The notes below the pieces were generated by a model. It was not told where the DNA came from. It saw only the letters and a list, made by a program, of their open reading frames with translations, and ran no database searches. From positions 61,020,829-61,084,828 of the forward strand of contig NC_083880.1 of the NCBI RefSeq assembly GCF_032452875.1: a stretch of DNA of 64,000 nucleotides. Reading direction: 5' to 3'. Positions 11,166 through 23,526 of this stretch are shown piece after piece (position 1 is the stretch's first letter; each line of letters starts with the position of its first letter). The DNA is from Bos javanicus (lineage: Eukaryota; Chordata; Mammalia; Artiodactyla; Bovidae). The position numbers and the translations under genes are program-made.

Positions 11166-12640
11166 CTTTTCAGATCTTCAAATGCCATGGCCTAGAGCTC
11201 CATCTGTGACAGTTGCATCGTGATTTTTCTGCTGAACTGGGAAATCTGGGCCATGGCTAAGGGGCTGAGGGGGAACAGGGAGCAGGGGCTGTCGAGGTGG
11301 CCAAGCTCAAGCCGCTGCGGGAGAAGGTGGCAGGAGACAGGGAAAGAGGCCAGCTTTGGTCAGAGTCAACTTAGACCCCGATTATTGTATGGTATTACTG
11401 GGACCCGCCAAGACCAGAACAAACTGTAGCCTTGGCCTTTGTAATGCCTCCCACATGGGTACATTCCGGCCTGGCCAGTGCTCTGAGACTGGCACCACCC
11501 ACCCTTGAAATCTTTACAAGTTGCATTTTGAAGTTTTTGAAGGGACTGCCCACTTCCTACAGCCTGAATCCCACAGTAGAGAGGAGGAGGGAAGTACCAA
11601 TTATCAAGTTCCCAGGGCAAGTATTTTTACCTGATCTCATTTATTCCTCCCACCAACCTTGTTAATAACATAACAAAAAGGTAAAAGAAATGAGAGTCAT
11701 AGAATCACCACCTTTTACAGACATTTCTCACTCTCATACATTTATATCATTTCCTCATTTCCCCAGCAAGGAAGGTAAAGTATCCAGGTGAACATCTGTA
11801 GCTCAGAGAAAGGTGATACCAATGCCAAGGCCATATGAAAGTGTGTGTTTAGGAGGCGGGCTACTAAAGAGGGTGTGGATGCTAGAGAAACCCCTACAGC
11901 AAGATAGCCCCAGCTGTGTCTCGTTTCAAGCAATGTTCTGTCAAAGAAATAGATACTAGTAAAAAAAAATTCTAAAATTCTTTAAAATATTAATAGTCAC
12001 ATACAAGTTATGAATGCCCCACTACATTCAAGACTTGGGAAATGCTGCATTTCTTTTTTTTTTTTAATTTCACTCCAAGATACCACTTGCAAAGTAAGTG
12101 AGATGTCCAGAGCCAGTTGTTACTGGGGTTTCCTGATCTTCTCCACTTGTTCCTCGTGGTTCTGGGAAATGAGGAAGGACCTGATCCCTATTTCATGATG
12201 ATGATGTTCATTTCTCTTTTCCTCATGCTCAGGATACTGCTGATGAAGTCTGCCAGTTATTCACTGGGCAGCTGGAGAACTGCTCACCAACATGGCTTTC
12301 TCCACTGACCTCAAGTCCAACCTGGGGGCCTTTGCTGCTTCTCTCAGGACCATGAACCTAGTGGCTGGGTCCGCAGCCTCTGCCTGCCATGCTGGCAACC
12401 CCATCTGAGTACCTGTCACCTTGGAGTACTTTATCAAACACCCATGAAACCAAACCCCATCTCTTCTCCCAGTCAAGGAGATTCAACACCCCCAAATGAT
12501 GGGCTTCTCTTCCTCTCTTGACCCTAAGACAAAGTCTTCATCCCACTTCTGAGACAATCCAATCTAACTGTTCTCTTGCACCTAGGCCTCCCTAACAAAG
12601 ATGAGGGCAGAGGGAGAGACAAGGTTGGCTTCAGAACACA
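11166..12640. other. Unassigned, partly GC-rich sequence
   Basis: 11180-11560 and 12200-12480 are richer in G+C than their surroundings. A splice-acceptor-like pyrimidine tract ends in CAG before 12235. Frames are short and broken, no protein family was recognised and no retroposon was identified. It could be an old pseudogene or a non-coding exon. Confidence 0.3.
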
Positions 12641-12641
12641 A

Positions 12642-12642
12642 A

Positions 12643-12680
<38 letters not shown>
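12642..12680. repeat. (CA)n microsatellite
   Basis: About 18-19 CA units in a near-perfect run. Confidence 0.9.
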
Positions 12681-12681
<1 letters not shown>

Positions 12682-13120
12682 AATTCTCCAGTGAAAAAGG
12701 AGGAACACAAAGTATCCTGGCTTTCCTTCCAATAACTGGGCAGAATAAAAAATTATATTTGTACTCTTTTTGCTGACGCTTCAAGAAAATGGATAAATAA
12801 ATTATCAGGTAATTGCTACATCAAAATCTTAATTTATCACTCTGCCACAATGTTTGTTTAAAAATTCTAATACATTTATATCGCTAATCTCATTAATGTG
12901 CAATAATGTTTCTTTTAGGGAAAGGCATGCTGTCCTCAAGAACTCTCGATATTCAGAGAAGATGTCACTTGACTCACAAAAGCATACCTTTCAATCTGCT
13001 CAGCAATAATAGAAGGATTGACCAATGTATGACAGCAACGGACAGTGTCACCCATTCCTGTTAAGCATCTTGCCTTATTATCTCAACATGTATTTTTCGT
13101 ATCATTCCATGCTTATTCAG

Positions 13121-13333
13121 GGCTTCCCTGGTGGCTCAGACGGTAAAGCATCTGCCTGCAGTGTGGGAGACCCAGGTTCCATCCCTGGGTTGGGAAGATC
13201 CCCTGGAGAAGGAAATGGCAACCCACTCCAGTACTCTTGCCTGGAAAATTCCGTGGACTGAGGAGCCTGGTAGGCTACAGTCCATGGGGTCGCAAAGAGT
13301 CAGACATGACTCAGCAACTTCACTTTCACTTTC
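13121..13333 (+). mobile_element. Bov-tA SINE with target-site duplication
   Basis: Full-length element starting GGGCTTCCCTGGTGGCTC and ending TTCACTTTCACTTT. Flanked by CATGCTTATTCA and CATGTTTATTCA. Confidence 0.9.
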
Positions 13334-13550
13334 ATGTTTATTCATATCAGACACTTACACTATTCTAATATGAAGCTATGCCTAAAAGAAGGAATTTTCT
13401 TGCAAGGCCATTTCTAATGTCTATTTTAAGCCAAACGTATAAGTAATTAAGTCAGACAATTGCTAAAATAATATTGGTTGAGTCCCCAGTTTATGCCAAT
13501 TCTCTTCTGGGACAGAAAATCAATCAGCTGTGGTCTCTGTCTTCCTGGAG

Positions 13551-13683
13551 ATTACTGCTGCTGCTAAGTCGCTTCAGTCGTGTCCAACTCTGTGCAACCC
13601 CAGAGATGGCAGCCCACCAGACTCCCCTGTCCCTGGGGTTCTCCAAGCAAGAACACTGGAGTGGGTTGCCATTTCCTTCTCCA
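13551..13683 (-). mobile_element. BovA-type SINE with target-site duplication
   Basis: The plus strand reads GCTGCTGCTAAGTCGCTTCA through GCCATTTCCTTCTCCAAT. Flanked by the direct repeat CCTGGAGATTAC. Confidence 0.85.
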
Positions 13684-14114
13684 ATCCTGGAGATTACAGT
13701 CTATCATAAAGACAAACATTGAACAAACATAAGTATAGGTGTGGTGGGTGCTGAAAAAGGGAAATGTGGGATGCCATCGACAAAGTCGGGATTAGGGTGA
13801 GGGGAAGGAGGTGCCTAGTGCGCAACATATAAGGAGACACTTGCACGACCTTGATGGTGAGTGCCTCCTTCTAGGTTGCACTCTGGGCACCTTCCTCTTC
13901 TCTCCCTTGTCCTGGCCTTGGCAATCAGAAAGATCAAAGTGGAAGAGAAAACACTCCAGGTAAGAGGAAAGGGTTGAGGATAATAGTCCCTAGCAGTGAC
14001 CACTTGGTGCCGCATCTTTGGACACTCAGCATCTGAATCCCTTTTCATCTGGGAATAATTCTCCATTCTCTGGATCTTGACAGAAAGGAGGGCTGATCTT
14101 CTACTACAGAAAGT

Positions 14115-15035
14115 TGTTATTGTTGTTCAGTTGCCCAGTTGTGTCCGACTCTTTGTGGCCCCATGGACTACAGCACACCAAGCCTCTCTGTCCCTCGCCA
14201 TCTCCCAAAGTTTGCCCAAGTTCATGTCCATTGCATTGGTGATGCCATCCAGCCATCTCATCCTCTGATACCCTCTTCTCCTTCTGCCGTCAATCTTTCC
14301 CAGCATCAGGGACTTTTCCAATGAGTTTGCTGTTCGCATCAGATGACCAAAATTCAGCCTCAGCATCAGTCCTTCCAATGAGTATCAAGGGTTTATTTCC
14401 TAAAGATTGACTAATTTGATCTCCTTGCTGTCCAAGGGACTCTCAGGAGTCTTCTCCAGCACCATAGTTCGAACACATCAATTCTCCAGCATTCTGTTTT
14501 CTTTACAGTCCAGCTCTCCAACCATATGTGACCACTGGAAAGACCATAGCCTTGACTATATGGACATTTGTCGGCAGAGTAACATCTCTGCTTTTCAACA
14601 CACTGTCTAGATTTGTCATAGCTTTCCTGCCAAGAAGCAAATGTCTTCTGATTTCATGGCTGCAGTCACCATCCACAGTGATTTTAGAGCCCAAGAAGAG
14701 GAAATCTGTTACTACTTCCACCTTTTCCCCTTCTATTTGCCATGAAGTAATGGGGCCAGATGCCATGATATTAGTTTTTTTAATATTTAGTTTTAAGCCA
14801 GCTCTTCATGCTCCTCCTTCACCCTCATCAAAAGGCTCTTTAGTTCTTCCTCGCTTTCTGCCATTAGAGTGGTGTCATCCGCGTATCTGAGGTTGTTGAT
14901 GTTTCTCCTGCCTAACTTCACTCCAGCTTGTGACTCATCCAGGCTGGCATTTCTCATGATGTGTTTAGCATATAGATTAAACAAACAGGGTAACAGCAGA
15001 CAGCCCCATCCTACCCTTTCTCAATCTTGAGAAAG
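14115..15035 (-). mobile_element. BovB (RTE) LINE 3' part with reverse-transcriptase remnant
   Basis: Minus-strand frames encode BovB ORF2 pieces. 14984-14793 includes NNLRYADDTTLMAESEEELK, with the YADD catalytic motif of reverse transcriptase. 14766-14503 continues with FLFLGSKITVDGDCSHEIRR, and 14378-14127 with IDGRRRRGYQRMRWLDGITN. The 3' end at 14115 has the TTGTTGTTCAGTTGC tail on the plus strand. It is 5'-truncated and frameshifted, so dead. Confidence 0.9.
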
Positions 15036-16170
15036 ATTGAGTGCTACAGAAAGTACTAAGGGTCAATATTTTGTGCCACCTTGGGAGTTAGCAGGCAGAC
15101 ACACAACCCAGGCTCAGCCAACTGGATGCTCCAATGAAAAAAATCTGAATCATAAAGAACTAAATCCAAACCACAGAGAAAGTGGAGAAAATACTCATGT
15201 ATGCACAGCAGGCAGAGCCACTGTGGGAGAAGTTCAGGCAGATTTGATGTTGGTGTCCAGTCCCAGGACACCAATGCTGGTGGCGGGACCCTGGTACATT
15301 TTTTCTGTTCCCCATACCCCCTTTGTCCTTCCAAGTACAATTGTCTACACTTCCAGTTAGTTCTGTGAGTTCCATGTTTTCCTTCCTGCTATCCTTCCTT
15401 TCTTTCTGCTTAAGTTGGTCTCTGATGAACTCTAATCATTATATCCGATAATAAATTTAAGGTGTTTTATCATCAAATATGTTGAGAAAACATTGCTCTA
15501 TTATTCAACAAGGAACCCCTGTGAGGTTGGACGCCACAGTATGACCTGGCAGGGAGGTAAGAGATCAGCAGCAAAACTCAGGAGAGAAGGTCTGGAGAAA
15601 AGAGGAGAAAGGATGCTAATGAGAGACTGACGTGAAAGGGCAGCCCTGACAATAGTGAGGGAGAGTGGAATTTGTACAAAGATATTGTGGAGGAAGAATC
15701 AAGAAGCTGTGAGTGCCGACTTGACGTGAGAAGTGAAGAGGGCAGCATCAAAAGGCTTACATCTCAGACGATGGTAAAGCATGAGAACTTGGGAGGGGAT
15801 ACCTGTTCAAGTGAAAAGGTGACCTTCTTGAGCTTTAAATATTCATAGAGTTGGCAAATATTTATTACATTCCGGATGGAGCGAAGAGTGAAACTGACAA
15901 GAAATCCAAATTCTCCTGATAGACAAGAAACGGGTAAATGCACAAAATAATCACTGATTTTTGAGAAGTGCTAAGAAAGACATGGCAGTGACATGAAGAA
16001 CTTTGTTAGCTATGATAATCAAGGATGATATTTAAACTTAAGACCTGAACACCCAGGTCAGGTGGGAGTGATGATGTCAGTAATGAGTGATTAAGGAGGG
16101 CCAATACCTGGCTAAGGCTGAGGTCACGACTGGGGCAAGTATATTCCTGGCTCAAGTTTAGCTAGGGCTA
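15036..16170. other. No recognised content
   Basis: Intergenic DNA without a recognisable gene or repeat. Short opposing frames are not supported. Confidence 0.4.
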
Positions 16171-16171
16171 G

Positions 16172-16450
16172 AGGGGGAGAAGGCAATGGCACCCCACTCC
16201 AGTACTCTTGCCTGGAAAATTCCATGGACGGAGGAGCCTGGTAGGCTGCAGTCCATGGGGTCACTAGGAGTCAGACACGACTGAGCGACTTCACTTTCAC
16301 TTTTCACTTTCATGCATTGGAGAAGGAAATGGCAACCCACTCCAGTGTTAGTGCCTGGAGAATCCCAGGGACAGTGGAGCCTGTTGAGCTGCCATCTTTG
16401 GGGTCACACAGAGTTAGACACGACTGAAGCGACTTGGCAGCAGCAGCAGA
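16172..16450 (+). mobile_element. BovA2 SINE dimer
   Basis: Two BovA monomers in tandem, each with an AATGGCACCCCACTCCAGT-type start, ending in a GCAGCAGCAG tail. Confidence 0.85.
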
Positions 16451-16714
16451 GGGTGGGAGCAGGGATTAATGGCAAATGACTACAAAGGAAATTTGGGAGA
16501 TGATGGAAACGTTCTGAAACCAAAAATCATTGAACCATACCACTTAGCGTGGATAAACTTTACATGAAATTTATGTAGTGGTAAAAGCTTCTTTTTAAAG
16601 CTATATGCAAAAAGGAAAACTTGCTAGGGTAGAAGAAAAAGTCTAGGTCTACAGCTATAATGAGCTTGCCATGTCCCTGGCAAAAATTAATTTACTCCAT
16701 CTTTAACTTGTCTT

Positions 16715-16900
16715 AGTAATAGTTTTATTTGAAGCTAACACAATATTGTAAATCAACTACCTTTCAATATAAAATTTAAAAACTAAATTTTAAAAAACAT
16801 GTTGATGTATGGCAAAACCAATACAATATTGTAAAGTAATTAACCTCTAATTAAAATAAATAAATTTATATTTTTAAAAAAATAATAATAATAAAAACTG
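16715..16900 (+). mobile_element. Bovine L1 extreme 3' ends
   Basis: GTTGATGTATGGCAAAACCA and AATACAATATTGTAAAGTAA, then an A-rich tail with ATAATAATAATA. Confidence 0.7.
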
Positions 16901-17520
16901 TATAAGAAATATGATCTTATCCATGCAGGAAAAGAAAGTTAGACAGATTACTTGCAAAGAAAGAACAGTCACTCTGATTTCAAGCATCCCAAGTGCAAAA
17001 GTAAATGTCATAATAATAAAAGGAAGACATTTTTATAAAATTTTAGTAGGTCAAATTAAGCTCTCAAAATTATATGTCACGCTAAGATGTAGCTCTTGTA
17101 AAGGCAATAGAAATATAATCAAGTGTGCTCATTTGATATACAAAAGAGGTTGTTTATGGTTACAGTTGATTTCACTGAATAGCAAACTATATACAATTCA
17201 GATGTAGTTTGATTTATAAACTATATTTCCCCCAGTACTTCATAGAAACACATCTATTGCAAATTCAAAGCCCCAAGTTCAGTTGCCTTTGGGGACAGGC
17301 AAGTAACACAAATGAAGGAAGAAGGCCAGATGTACTACCATGGTATATCAGAGTCATCATTTGGGGTTTTTTAGTACCACTCTTGATATTTAGCTTCTGC
17401 ATCAGGGAAACTTTAGGTGAGGATTGTGGCAAACTGAGAAGGATTCCTGAAGATCGACACTTTTCAAGAATGAGAAACTGTTGCTGAGTCTTTAAATTTT
17501 TTAAAAAGAAATCCGATTAT
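16901..17520. other. No recognised content
   Basis: AT-rich. Plus-strand open frames (16911-17207, 17209-17487) have cysteines but neither defensin spacing nor a splice context. Confidence 0.4.
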
Positions 17521-17524
17521 TAAA

Positions 17525-17692
17525 TCCCAGAGGGATGGTATGGGGAGAGAGGAGGGAGGGGGGTTCAGGATGGGGAACACGTGTATACCTGTGGCAGATT
17601 CATGTTGATGTATGGCAAAACAAATACAATATTGTAAAGTAATTAACTTCCAATTAAAATAAATAAATTTATACTTAAAAAAAATTTTTTTT
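17525..17692 (+). mobile_element. Bovine L1 3' end with poly(A)
   Basis: GAGAGGAGGGAGGGGGGTTC, the same ATGTATGGCAAAACAAATAC block as at 16790, and an A-rich terminus. Confidence 0.75.
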
Positions 17693-18017
17693 TCAGTTTA
17701 TTCATATGAAAATAGGGTTTGTCCAGAAGAAAAGACGTAAGGCCTGGAAGATGAGACCAAAACACAACTACACACATATCAGAGGCAGAGCTTTCTTAGG
17801 CAGAAGGAATGGCACGCAGCAAGGCCCTAGGGCAGAAAAAAGATTGTTGACATGAGGGAACAGAAAGGAGGCCAGAATGACCTGATTGTAAGGAGGAAGG
17901 AAGATGCCAGAGAGGTAAGCAAAGTCAGATTGGGCAGGGCCTCACCAGTTATAGCAAGGAGCTTAGATTTTACTCTTCGGGAAACAGGAAGCCATAGTTT
18001 GTGGTAAAACAGAACAG

Positions 18018-18227
18018 AGTTGTTGTTTAGTCACTAAGTCATGTCTGACTATTTTGTGATCCCATGGACTGTAGCCCACCAGGCTCCTCTGTCCATTGGA
18101 TTTTCCAGGTAAGAGTACTGGAGTGGATTGTCATTTCCTCCTGCAGGGGATGTTCCCAACCCAGGGATAGAACTAGTGTCTCCTGCATTGGCAAGTGGAT
18201 TCTTTACCACTGAGCCACCAGGGAAGC
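18018..18227 (-). mobile_element. Bov-tA SINE with target-site duplication
   Basis: Reverse element from TTGTTGTTTAGTCACTAAGT to GCCACCAGGGAAGCCC. Flanked by AAACAGAACAG on both sides. Confidence 0.9.
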
Positions 18228-18339
18228 CCAAACAGAACAGTTACAGGATATAATTTATCTTTTGGTTGTGTAGAAAATTAATTAGGGGATTAAACAAGAA
18301 ATCAGTTAGGATACTATTGTAGAAATTCAGATTAATAGT

Positions 18340-18895
18340 GGCTTCGTTGTAGCACTGTTTACAATAGCCAAGACATGGAAGCAACCTAAATGTCCATTCT
18401 CAGAGGAATGGATAAAGAAGATGTGGTACTTATATATGATGGAATATTACTCAGCCGTTTAAAAGAATGAATGTCATTAGCAGCAACATGGATGGGCCCA
18501 GAGGTTGTCATATTGAGTGAAGGAAATCAGAGGAACAGAAATATCGTATGATATCCTTATATGCAGAATCTAAAAAGAAATAATACAAATGAACTTATTT
18601 ACAAAACAGAAACACACTCACAGACTTATGGTTACCAGAGGTGAGGGGTGGAGGGAGGGATGGTTAGAGAGTTTGGAATTGACATGAATGCACTGCTATA
18701 TTTTAAATGGATAACAACATGAACCTACTGTACAGCACAGGGAATTCTGCTCAATATCATGTAACAACCTAAATGGGAAAAGAATACAATACATATTTCT
18801 GAATCACTTTGCAGTTCCCCTGAAACTGTCACAACATTGTTAATCAACTATACTCCAATATAAAATAAAGAGTTTTTTTTTTTTTCAAAAAAAGA
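18340..18895 (+). mobile_element. L1 3' end with poly(A)
   Basis: Plus-strand L1 3' region: GTAGCACTGTTTACAATAGC, GGAATATTACTCAGCCGTTT, CTACTGTACAGCACAGGGAA and a final CTCCAATATAAAATAAAGAG before a homopolymer. Confidence 0.85.
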
Positions 18896-19915
18896 AAAAC
18901 TAGGCAAAGAAGCTAATAATAGCTTGAACTAGATGGAAAGACATGGATGGTCTTGAGACACATTTTTAGGGTAGAGCCATAGGATTTGCTGATAAATTGA
19001 ATGCAGTGAAGCAAAGTAAGGAACCAAGGATGCCTTCTAGTTTGGAGCACCTGGGTACATATTGTTAGTATTTACTGAAAAGGGAGATAATAGGGTAATA
19101 ACAAGGCTTGGTGAAGCGAGGTCCTCACCAAAAGGATACATTAGGCATCCAAATGAAGACGTCACTTAAGAAGGCAGATATATCAACTAGAGGTTTGAGA
19201 AAGAACGGGGTCAGAGATATGAATTTGGAAGTGATCAGCACACGGAAGGTGTTCAAAACACCCAGTGTTCGGGGGGGTGGGGGTGGGGACAGAAAGAAGC
19301 CCTGTGATTAGGCAGGAGTGAAGGAGGAGATTACATAGAAGACCGAAAGGAAGTTGCTTGGCCAGTTAAAGGCAACCTAAGCATCCGGTAACTTAGACAT
19401 CAAGAGAAGAAAGCGTTTCAATGGGCAGGTAGTGGCCCCGATGTCAAATATTGCCTAGAAGTCAATGAAAGGAAGATAGGGATGCCTCTGTTGAGTCTGA
19501 CAACATCAGTGATAGTTAGGACCTCTACAAGGAAAGCTTCAATGGCAAGGTTAAAGCCAAACTGAATTCATTTGAAAAGTGAATGGGAAATGAGGAAGTA
19601 GGAAAGTGAAGGTAGACGGCATTTTGAGAAATTTTTCTTTGAAGAATTGCAAAGAAATGGGGCATAGTCCTGAATGGGACCAAGGGATGTTTTGTTTTAA
19701 GATGGGAGGTATGAGAACATCTTTGTATAGTGATATAAATGGTCCAGAAGAGAAGAGGGAGGTGAAGAGAAGAATTGAAAATGAAATCCTTGAGTAGGGA
19801 AGGGAGGAATATGGACAAGTGGAGGGGTTGGTTTCTCAGGAGTAGGCAAAATTGTTCTATCCAAAAGGAAGACAGGAGTTATAAAATTGAATGAAAGAAT
19901 AGGTAGATCTATTCA
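18896..19915. other. No recognised content
   Basis: Purine-rich intergenic sequence with no recognisable gene or repeat. Confidence 0.4.
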
Positions 19916-19922
19916 AGAAAAG

Positions 19923-20193
19923 TGGAGAAGGAAATGGCAACCCACTCCAGTATTCTTGCCTAGAGACTCCCGTGGACAGAGGAGCCTGGTGGGCTGCGGT
20001 CCATAGCGTTGCACAGAGTCGGACATGACTGAAGCGACTTTAGCATGCATGCATGCATTGGAGAAGGAAATGGCAACCCACTCCAGTATTCTTGCCTGGA
20101 GAATCCCAGGGATAGAGGAGCCTGGTGAGCTGCTGTCCATGGGGTCACTCAGAGTCTGACACAACTGAAGTGACTTAGCAGCAGCAGCAGCAG
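19923..20193 (+). mobile_element. BovA2 SINE dimer with target-site duplication
   Basis: Two BovA monomers joined at a GCATGCATGCATGC linker, ending in CAGCAGCAGCAG. Flanked by TCAAGAAAAG. Confidence 0.88.
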
Positions 20194-20774
20194 TCAAGAA
20201 AAGATGAAAGAGTTGTTGAGGAAGTAGTAGAAAATTGAGGAGAGAGAAAACAATCATGGAATAGTGATTTCAGAGAGTGAGAAGCCAAGCTTCCTAGAAG
20301 AAAAGAATAAATTAGGTGTAGGAGAGTTGAATGCTATTTGAGGTTTGAGGCCCTGAATTTCCTATGAAATCACTGAAGCCAGGTAGATAATTTTCTTCAA
20401 AAATAACCAGCTGATAAAACATACATATGGAGAAGCCAAACAAGTGGTTGCATTCTGCTAGACTGGACCTATTTCAAGCAGCGTGGAACATGGGTATTGA
20501 GACTGTCTGCAAAAGAACTGCTACAGGACTAGATCATTATCTCCAACCTGAGCACAGAGGGAAGTGAAATCAGGAGATTCAGATGGTCAGTGAAAACGTA
20601 GTGAGGTTAAGGCTTCATTTCAATTTTAAGACTGATTCATTCTGGCAAGTAGGAGTTGGGACAAACTGGAGAAGGTGGATGTTAATTTTTGACAGGCAGG
20701 GTATTTCTATGCAGAGTCTAACAGGAGAAAATTAAGGAGTTAGATCAATCTAGATTGGAATCAAATGTGTGTTA

Positions 20775-20960
20775 GACTCTGTACTGGGCACTTTCCTGTT
20801 ATTTTATTTAATCCTCCTAATAACCCCATGCTTTGGGTAAGATAAATGCTTGTTTTATAGATGAGAAAATAAATTAGAGAGGATCGAATGGTTTGCCCAG
20901 AAGCATCTGATAAGGATTTGAAGCCAGACCTTCTGATCCTGAATCGAATGCTCATCCTTT
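20775..20960 (-). repeat. MIR SINE
   Basis: Reverse MIR with TATTTAATCCTCCTAATAAC, TTTATAGATGAGAAAATAAA and GGATTTGAAGCCAGA. Confidence 0.65.
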
Positions 20961-21574
20961 GACAGCAGCAGTAATACTTAAACTCTAGGGTTAAAGAGAA
21001 TCATCAAATAGGCAGGCTGGAGATGACTGAATCAAGCCATAAGGCTGAGGCCAGATTCAGTGTTCTCATATAAAGGGACTAAATAGTAGACAGGTAGCCC
21101 TGAATAGAACTTTCTGACTCAGGATAAAAAATCAGTTCTTTCTGATTAGCCAGATAAGTAGCAATGGGTTAGGGCTACTTGGACCATGACCCAAATCATG
21201 GAGCTGAAGACAGGAAAATCCTTGTTGTCTCAGTTCCAACTCAGTCCTGGAAAAGGACTGGCTAGAAGTTCAGTAGCAAGCAGTGCCAACCAGGGAGAAA
21301 GGGAAGGAAAGAGATGGAGCAGGAATCCACATTGGGCCCGATATCAACTCTCTCCAGTGTGAATGACACAATCCTGGAGTCCCAAACCGGACAGAACTGC
21401 AAGTATTATCAAGGGAGAGTTGCAGCCCTTGGCATGAAAATACAGAAAGAGAACCGGCAGGCTAAGAATGGGTTCTTATGTTCTTCGCAGATCCTAGCTG
21501 GCCTCCTTTACTTCACCTAAAATACCTGAGGCTGAGCCCACAGCCTGTCTCCACTTTATATCTCTAGACTCTAA

Positions 21575-21780
21575 AGCTACACTGTCCAATACAATAACCA
21601 TAGCCATAGTTGGCTATATACATTGAAGTATAGATTAAATTAAAAATTCAGTTCCTCAGTCACACTAGCCACATTTCAACTGCTTAATAGCCATATGTGG
21701 CTAGTAGTTACCACATTGGACAACACAAATAAGAAACCATTCTTTTGATGCAGAAAGTTCTGTTGGCAGTGCTGGTCTAG
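21575..21780 (-). repeat. MER20 DNA transposon relic
   Basis: hAT-Charlie-type relic: CACTGTCCAATACAATAACC, ATTCAGTTCCTCAGTCACAC, CATATGTGGCTAGTAGTTAC and AGAAAGTTCTGTTGGCAGTG. It lies just 3' of DEFB121. Confidence 0.7.
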
Positions 21781-21938
21781 AAAACAAGAATCAGAGAATA
21801 GAATGAACATTCCTTATTTACATCATGTGGGACCAGCCATGGGCCAGCAGGCCGAGAGACGTGCAGAAGACTGAAATTATTACCAACAGGTCCATCCTGT
21901 TCTCCACAATACCCATACGCACCTTACTCCATTCCTTA

Positions 21939-21944
21939 TTTATT
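21939..21944 (-). terminator. DEFB121: Possible polyadenylation signal of DEFB121
   Basis: The minus strand carries AATAAA about 207 bases after the DEFB121 stop, at the edge of an AT-rich stretch. No closer canonical hexamer was seen. It could be a chance match in AT-rich DNA. Confidence 0.3.
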
Positions 21945-22150
21945 TCTAAATATAATATATATAAATTATATACAATATAATATATTTATTATTTCTAAAT
22001 ATAATATAACTGAATAGAACCATCAGACACAAAAGTACAGGCAAGAATGATTTACCAGAACCATAGGGTCCAGCGATGTTAGACTCAAGTTTGGATAAGG
22101 TGTGTCAGACCACAAAAATTTATCTCTATCTTCCAGCTATGTTTGAAGAT

Positions 22151-23442
22151 TCAGTTTCTGGCAGGCAGGTGCTTGGGAGATACACAGCACATAGCCTCAT
22201 TCTTGCACATTATATAGAACACTTCATTCTGTTCACACGTTTCTCTGCATCTTCCCAACTTATTCCAACACTTCATGGCTGAAATTAAAAGGAAAAGGAG
22301 AGGGGTGGATCAGTCTAGAAATAAGCAGCAGGTTGGGGAAGGGGGAGGCCAAAGACCAACAGAAAAGACAGTTACAGGGAAATCAGGGGACATGTGAAGA
22401 AAAAGCCCCCCTAAGGCATCCTCCAGGTTTAAGGGAGGTTACAGTCACTGTCTTTCCCTTTTTCTCACTTGTGTCCCCAGTCACAATCCCAAAGTTCTCC
22501 CCACTCAGTGACCTGGGACCTACTTGGCTGCTTCCCCACCCCAACCAGCTCCCTTTGGGGAGGCAAGAGGGCCCCTCTCTCCAGGGTTTCATCTCTCCCA
22601 TATTATAAGGTACCCAGGTAGGGTTTCATTCCCCCCCCCTCCCCTTTATAAGGTACACAGGTACCCAGGTGTCAATTAACCATCTTTTCCCTTTACTTTT
22701 GGGTACCCTCTCTGACCATATCAACGAAAAGGGACAGGAATCTGAAATACATCCATCAGAACATCTGCAAGTTTTCTTTGTTGTTCATTCTGTCGGTTGT
22801 GTCTGACCCTTTGCGACCCCATGGACTACAGCTCGCCATCTATGGAACTCTTTTCCACATTCCAGAGCTTTTCACTGGTCTTGACAGGTCAAGATAATTA
22901 GAAACAGCTCTCTGGTACAACCTCAAGTAGCCCAGGTAAATTGAGGTTGCCTGAGAGAGTAGAATCAGAATCCTCAAACAATCAGAAATCAAGGAACCGT
23001 TTTCATAGAGGCAAGAATACATCAAAATTCAAATCATCCCAAGGAATGTTTTTGGGAAAACTCCCATTTCCTCCATACTCTGTGTCCAAGTCTCTCCCCT
23101 CCAAGTACCCACCCTGTCTTCGCCATCACCTTGTTCAACTTCTCCAGAGCCAACCGTAGAGAGAAGGTCAGAGTGGTCAACTAATGCCACTGAAAAATCA
23201 GCACCAGGGAACTCAAACTTCCCCTTTTGAGTTTGAGAGATATCCTAGATATGGTTAGCGAGATATCCAAAGGCCATTCTCCCTGCCCAAGGCCATTCTC
23301 CCAGCCCAAGCTATTAGAGCCCCCAGAATTCCCTAAATATGCATCAGGTTCCCTGACCCACTTTCTCTTGGGAAAGATCCTGGTTACCTGGGGTGACCTG
23401 GGCCAGGAGCAGGGTAATGGTCAAAATTAGAAGGAACTTCAT
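22151..23442 (-). CDS. DEFB121: Beta-defensin 121
   Basis: Two coding exons: exon 1 at 23442-23388 and exon 2 at 22278-22151, giving 60 residues. Exon 1 encodes MKFLLILTITLLLAQVTP and stops at a GTAACC donor in phase 1. The acceptor is a pyrimidine tract ending TTTCAG. Exon 2 then reads MKCWNKLGRCRETC and continues through FYIMC to the CC pair, giving C-x6-C-x3-C-x9-C-x5-CC. It ends VSPKHLPARN before TGA. Both the signal peptide and the MKCW-GRCR-TC-NEV-YI-C core match what I recall of human DEFB121. The mature peptide has an estimated net charge near +3. The tail is about 16 residues shorter than the human protein (76 residues). The intron is 1109 bases. The role is inferred from the family: secreted defensin, probably reproductive tract. 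Confidence 0.92.
22775..22842 (-). mobile_element. BovB/BovA 3' end fragment in DEFB121 intron
   Basis: TTGTTGTTCATTCTGTCGGT through GACCCCATGGACTACAG, a short truncated piece. Confidence 0.6.
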
Positions 23443-23516
23443 GAATTATGGATAGAGATAGGAGGCTTCTAGGCTGGCAAGACAGTCAGAGGACTCCATG
23501 CTGAGCAGTCCAGACT

Positions 23517-23526
23517 GGTATTTATT
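23517..23526 (-). promoter_or_regulatory. DEFB121: TATA-like element of DEFB121
   Basis: The minus strand reads AATAAATACC 75 bases upstream of the DEFB121 ATG, which would place the transcription start near 23490. A composite retroposon begins about 220 bases further upstream at 23750. Confidence 0.4.

Noticed and set aside
10957..11223. Cysteine-rich plus-strand frame that might be a defensin
   Set aside because: Cysteines come from a TG-rich low-complexity tract. Spacing does not fit and there is no splice acceptor.
16911..17487. Two plus-strand frames with CC or clustered cysteines near 17090 and 17480
   Set aside because: Spacing does not match C-x5/6-C-x3-C-x9-C-x5-CC, and no signal exon lies upstream.
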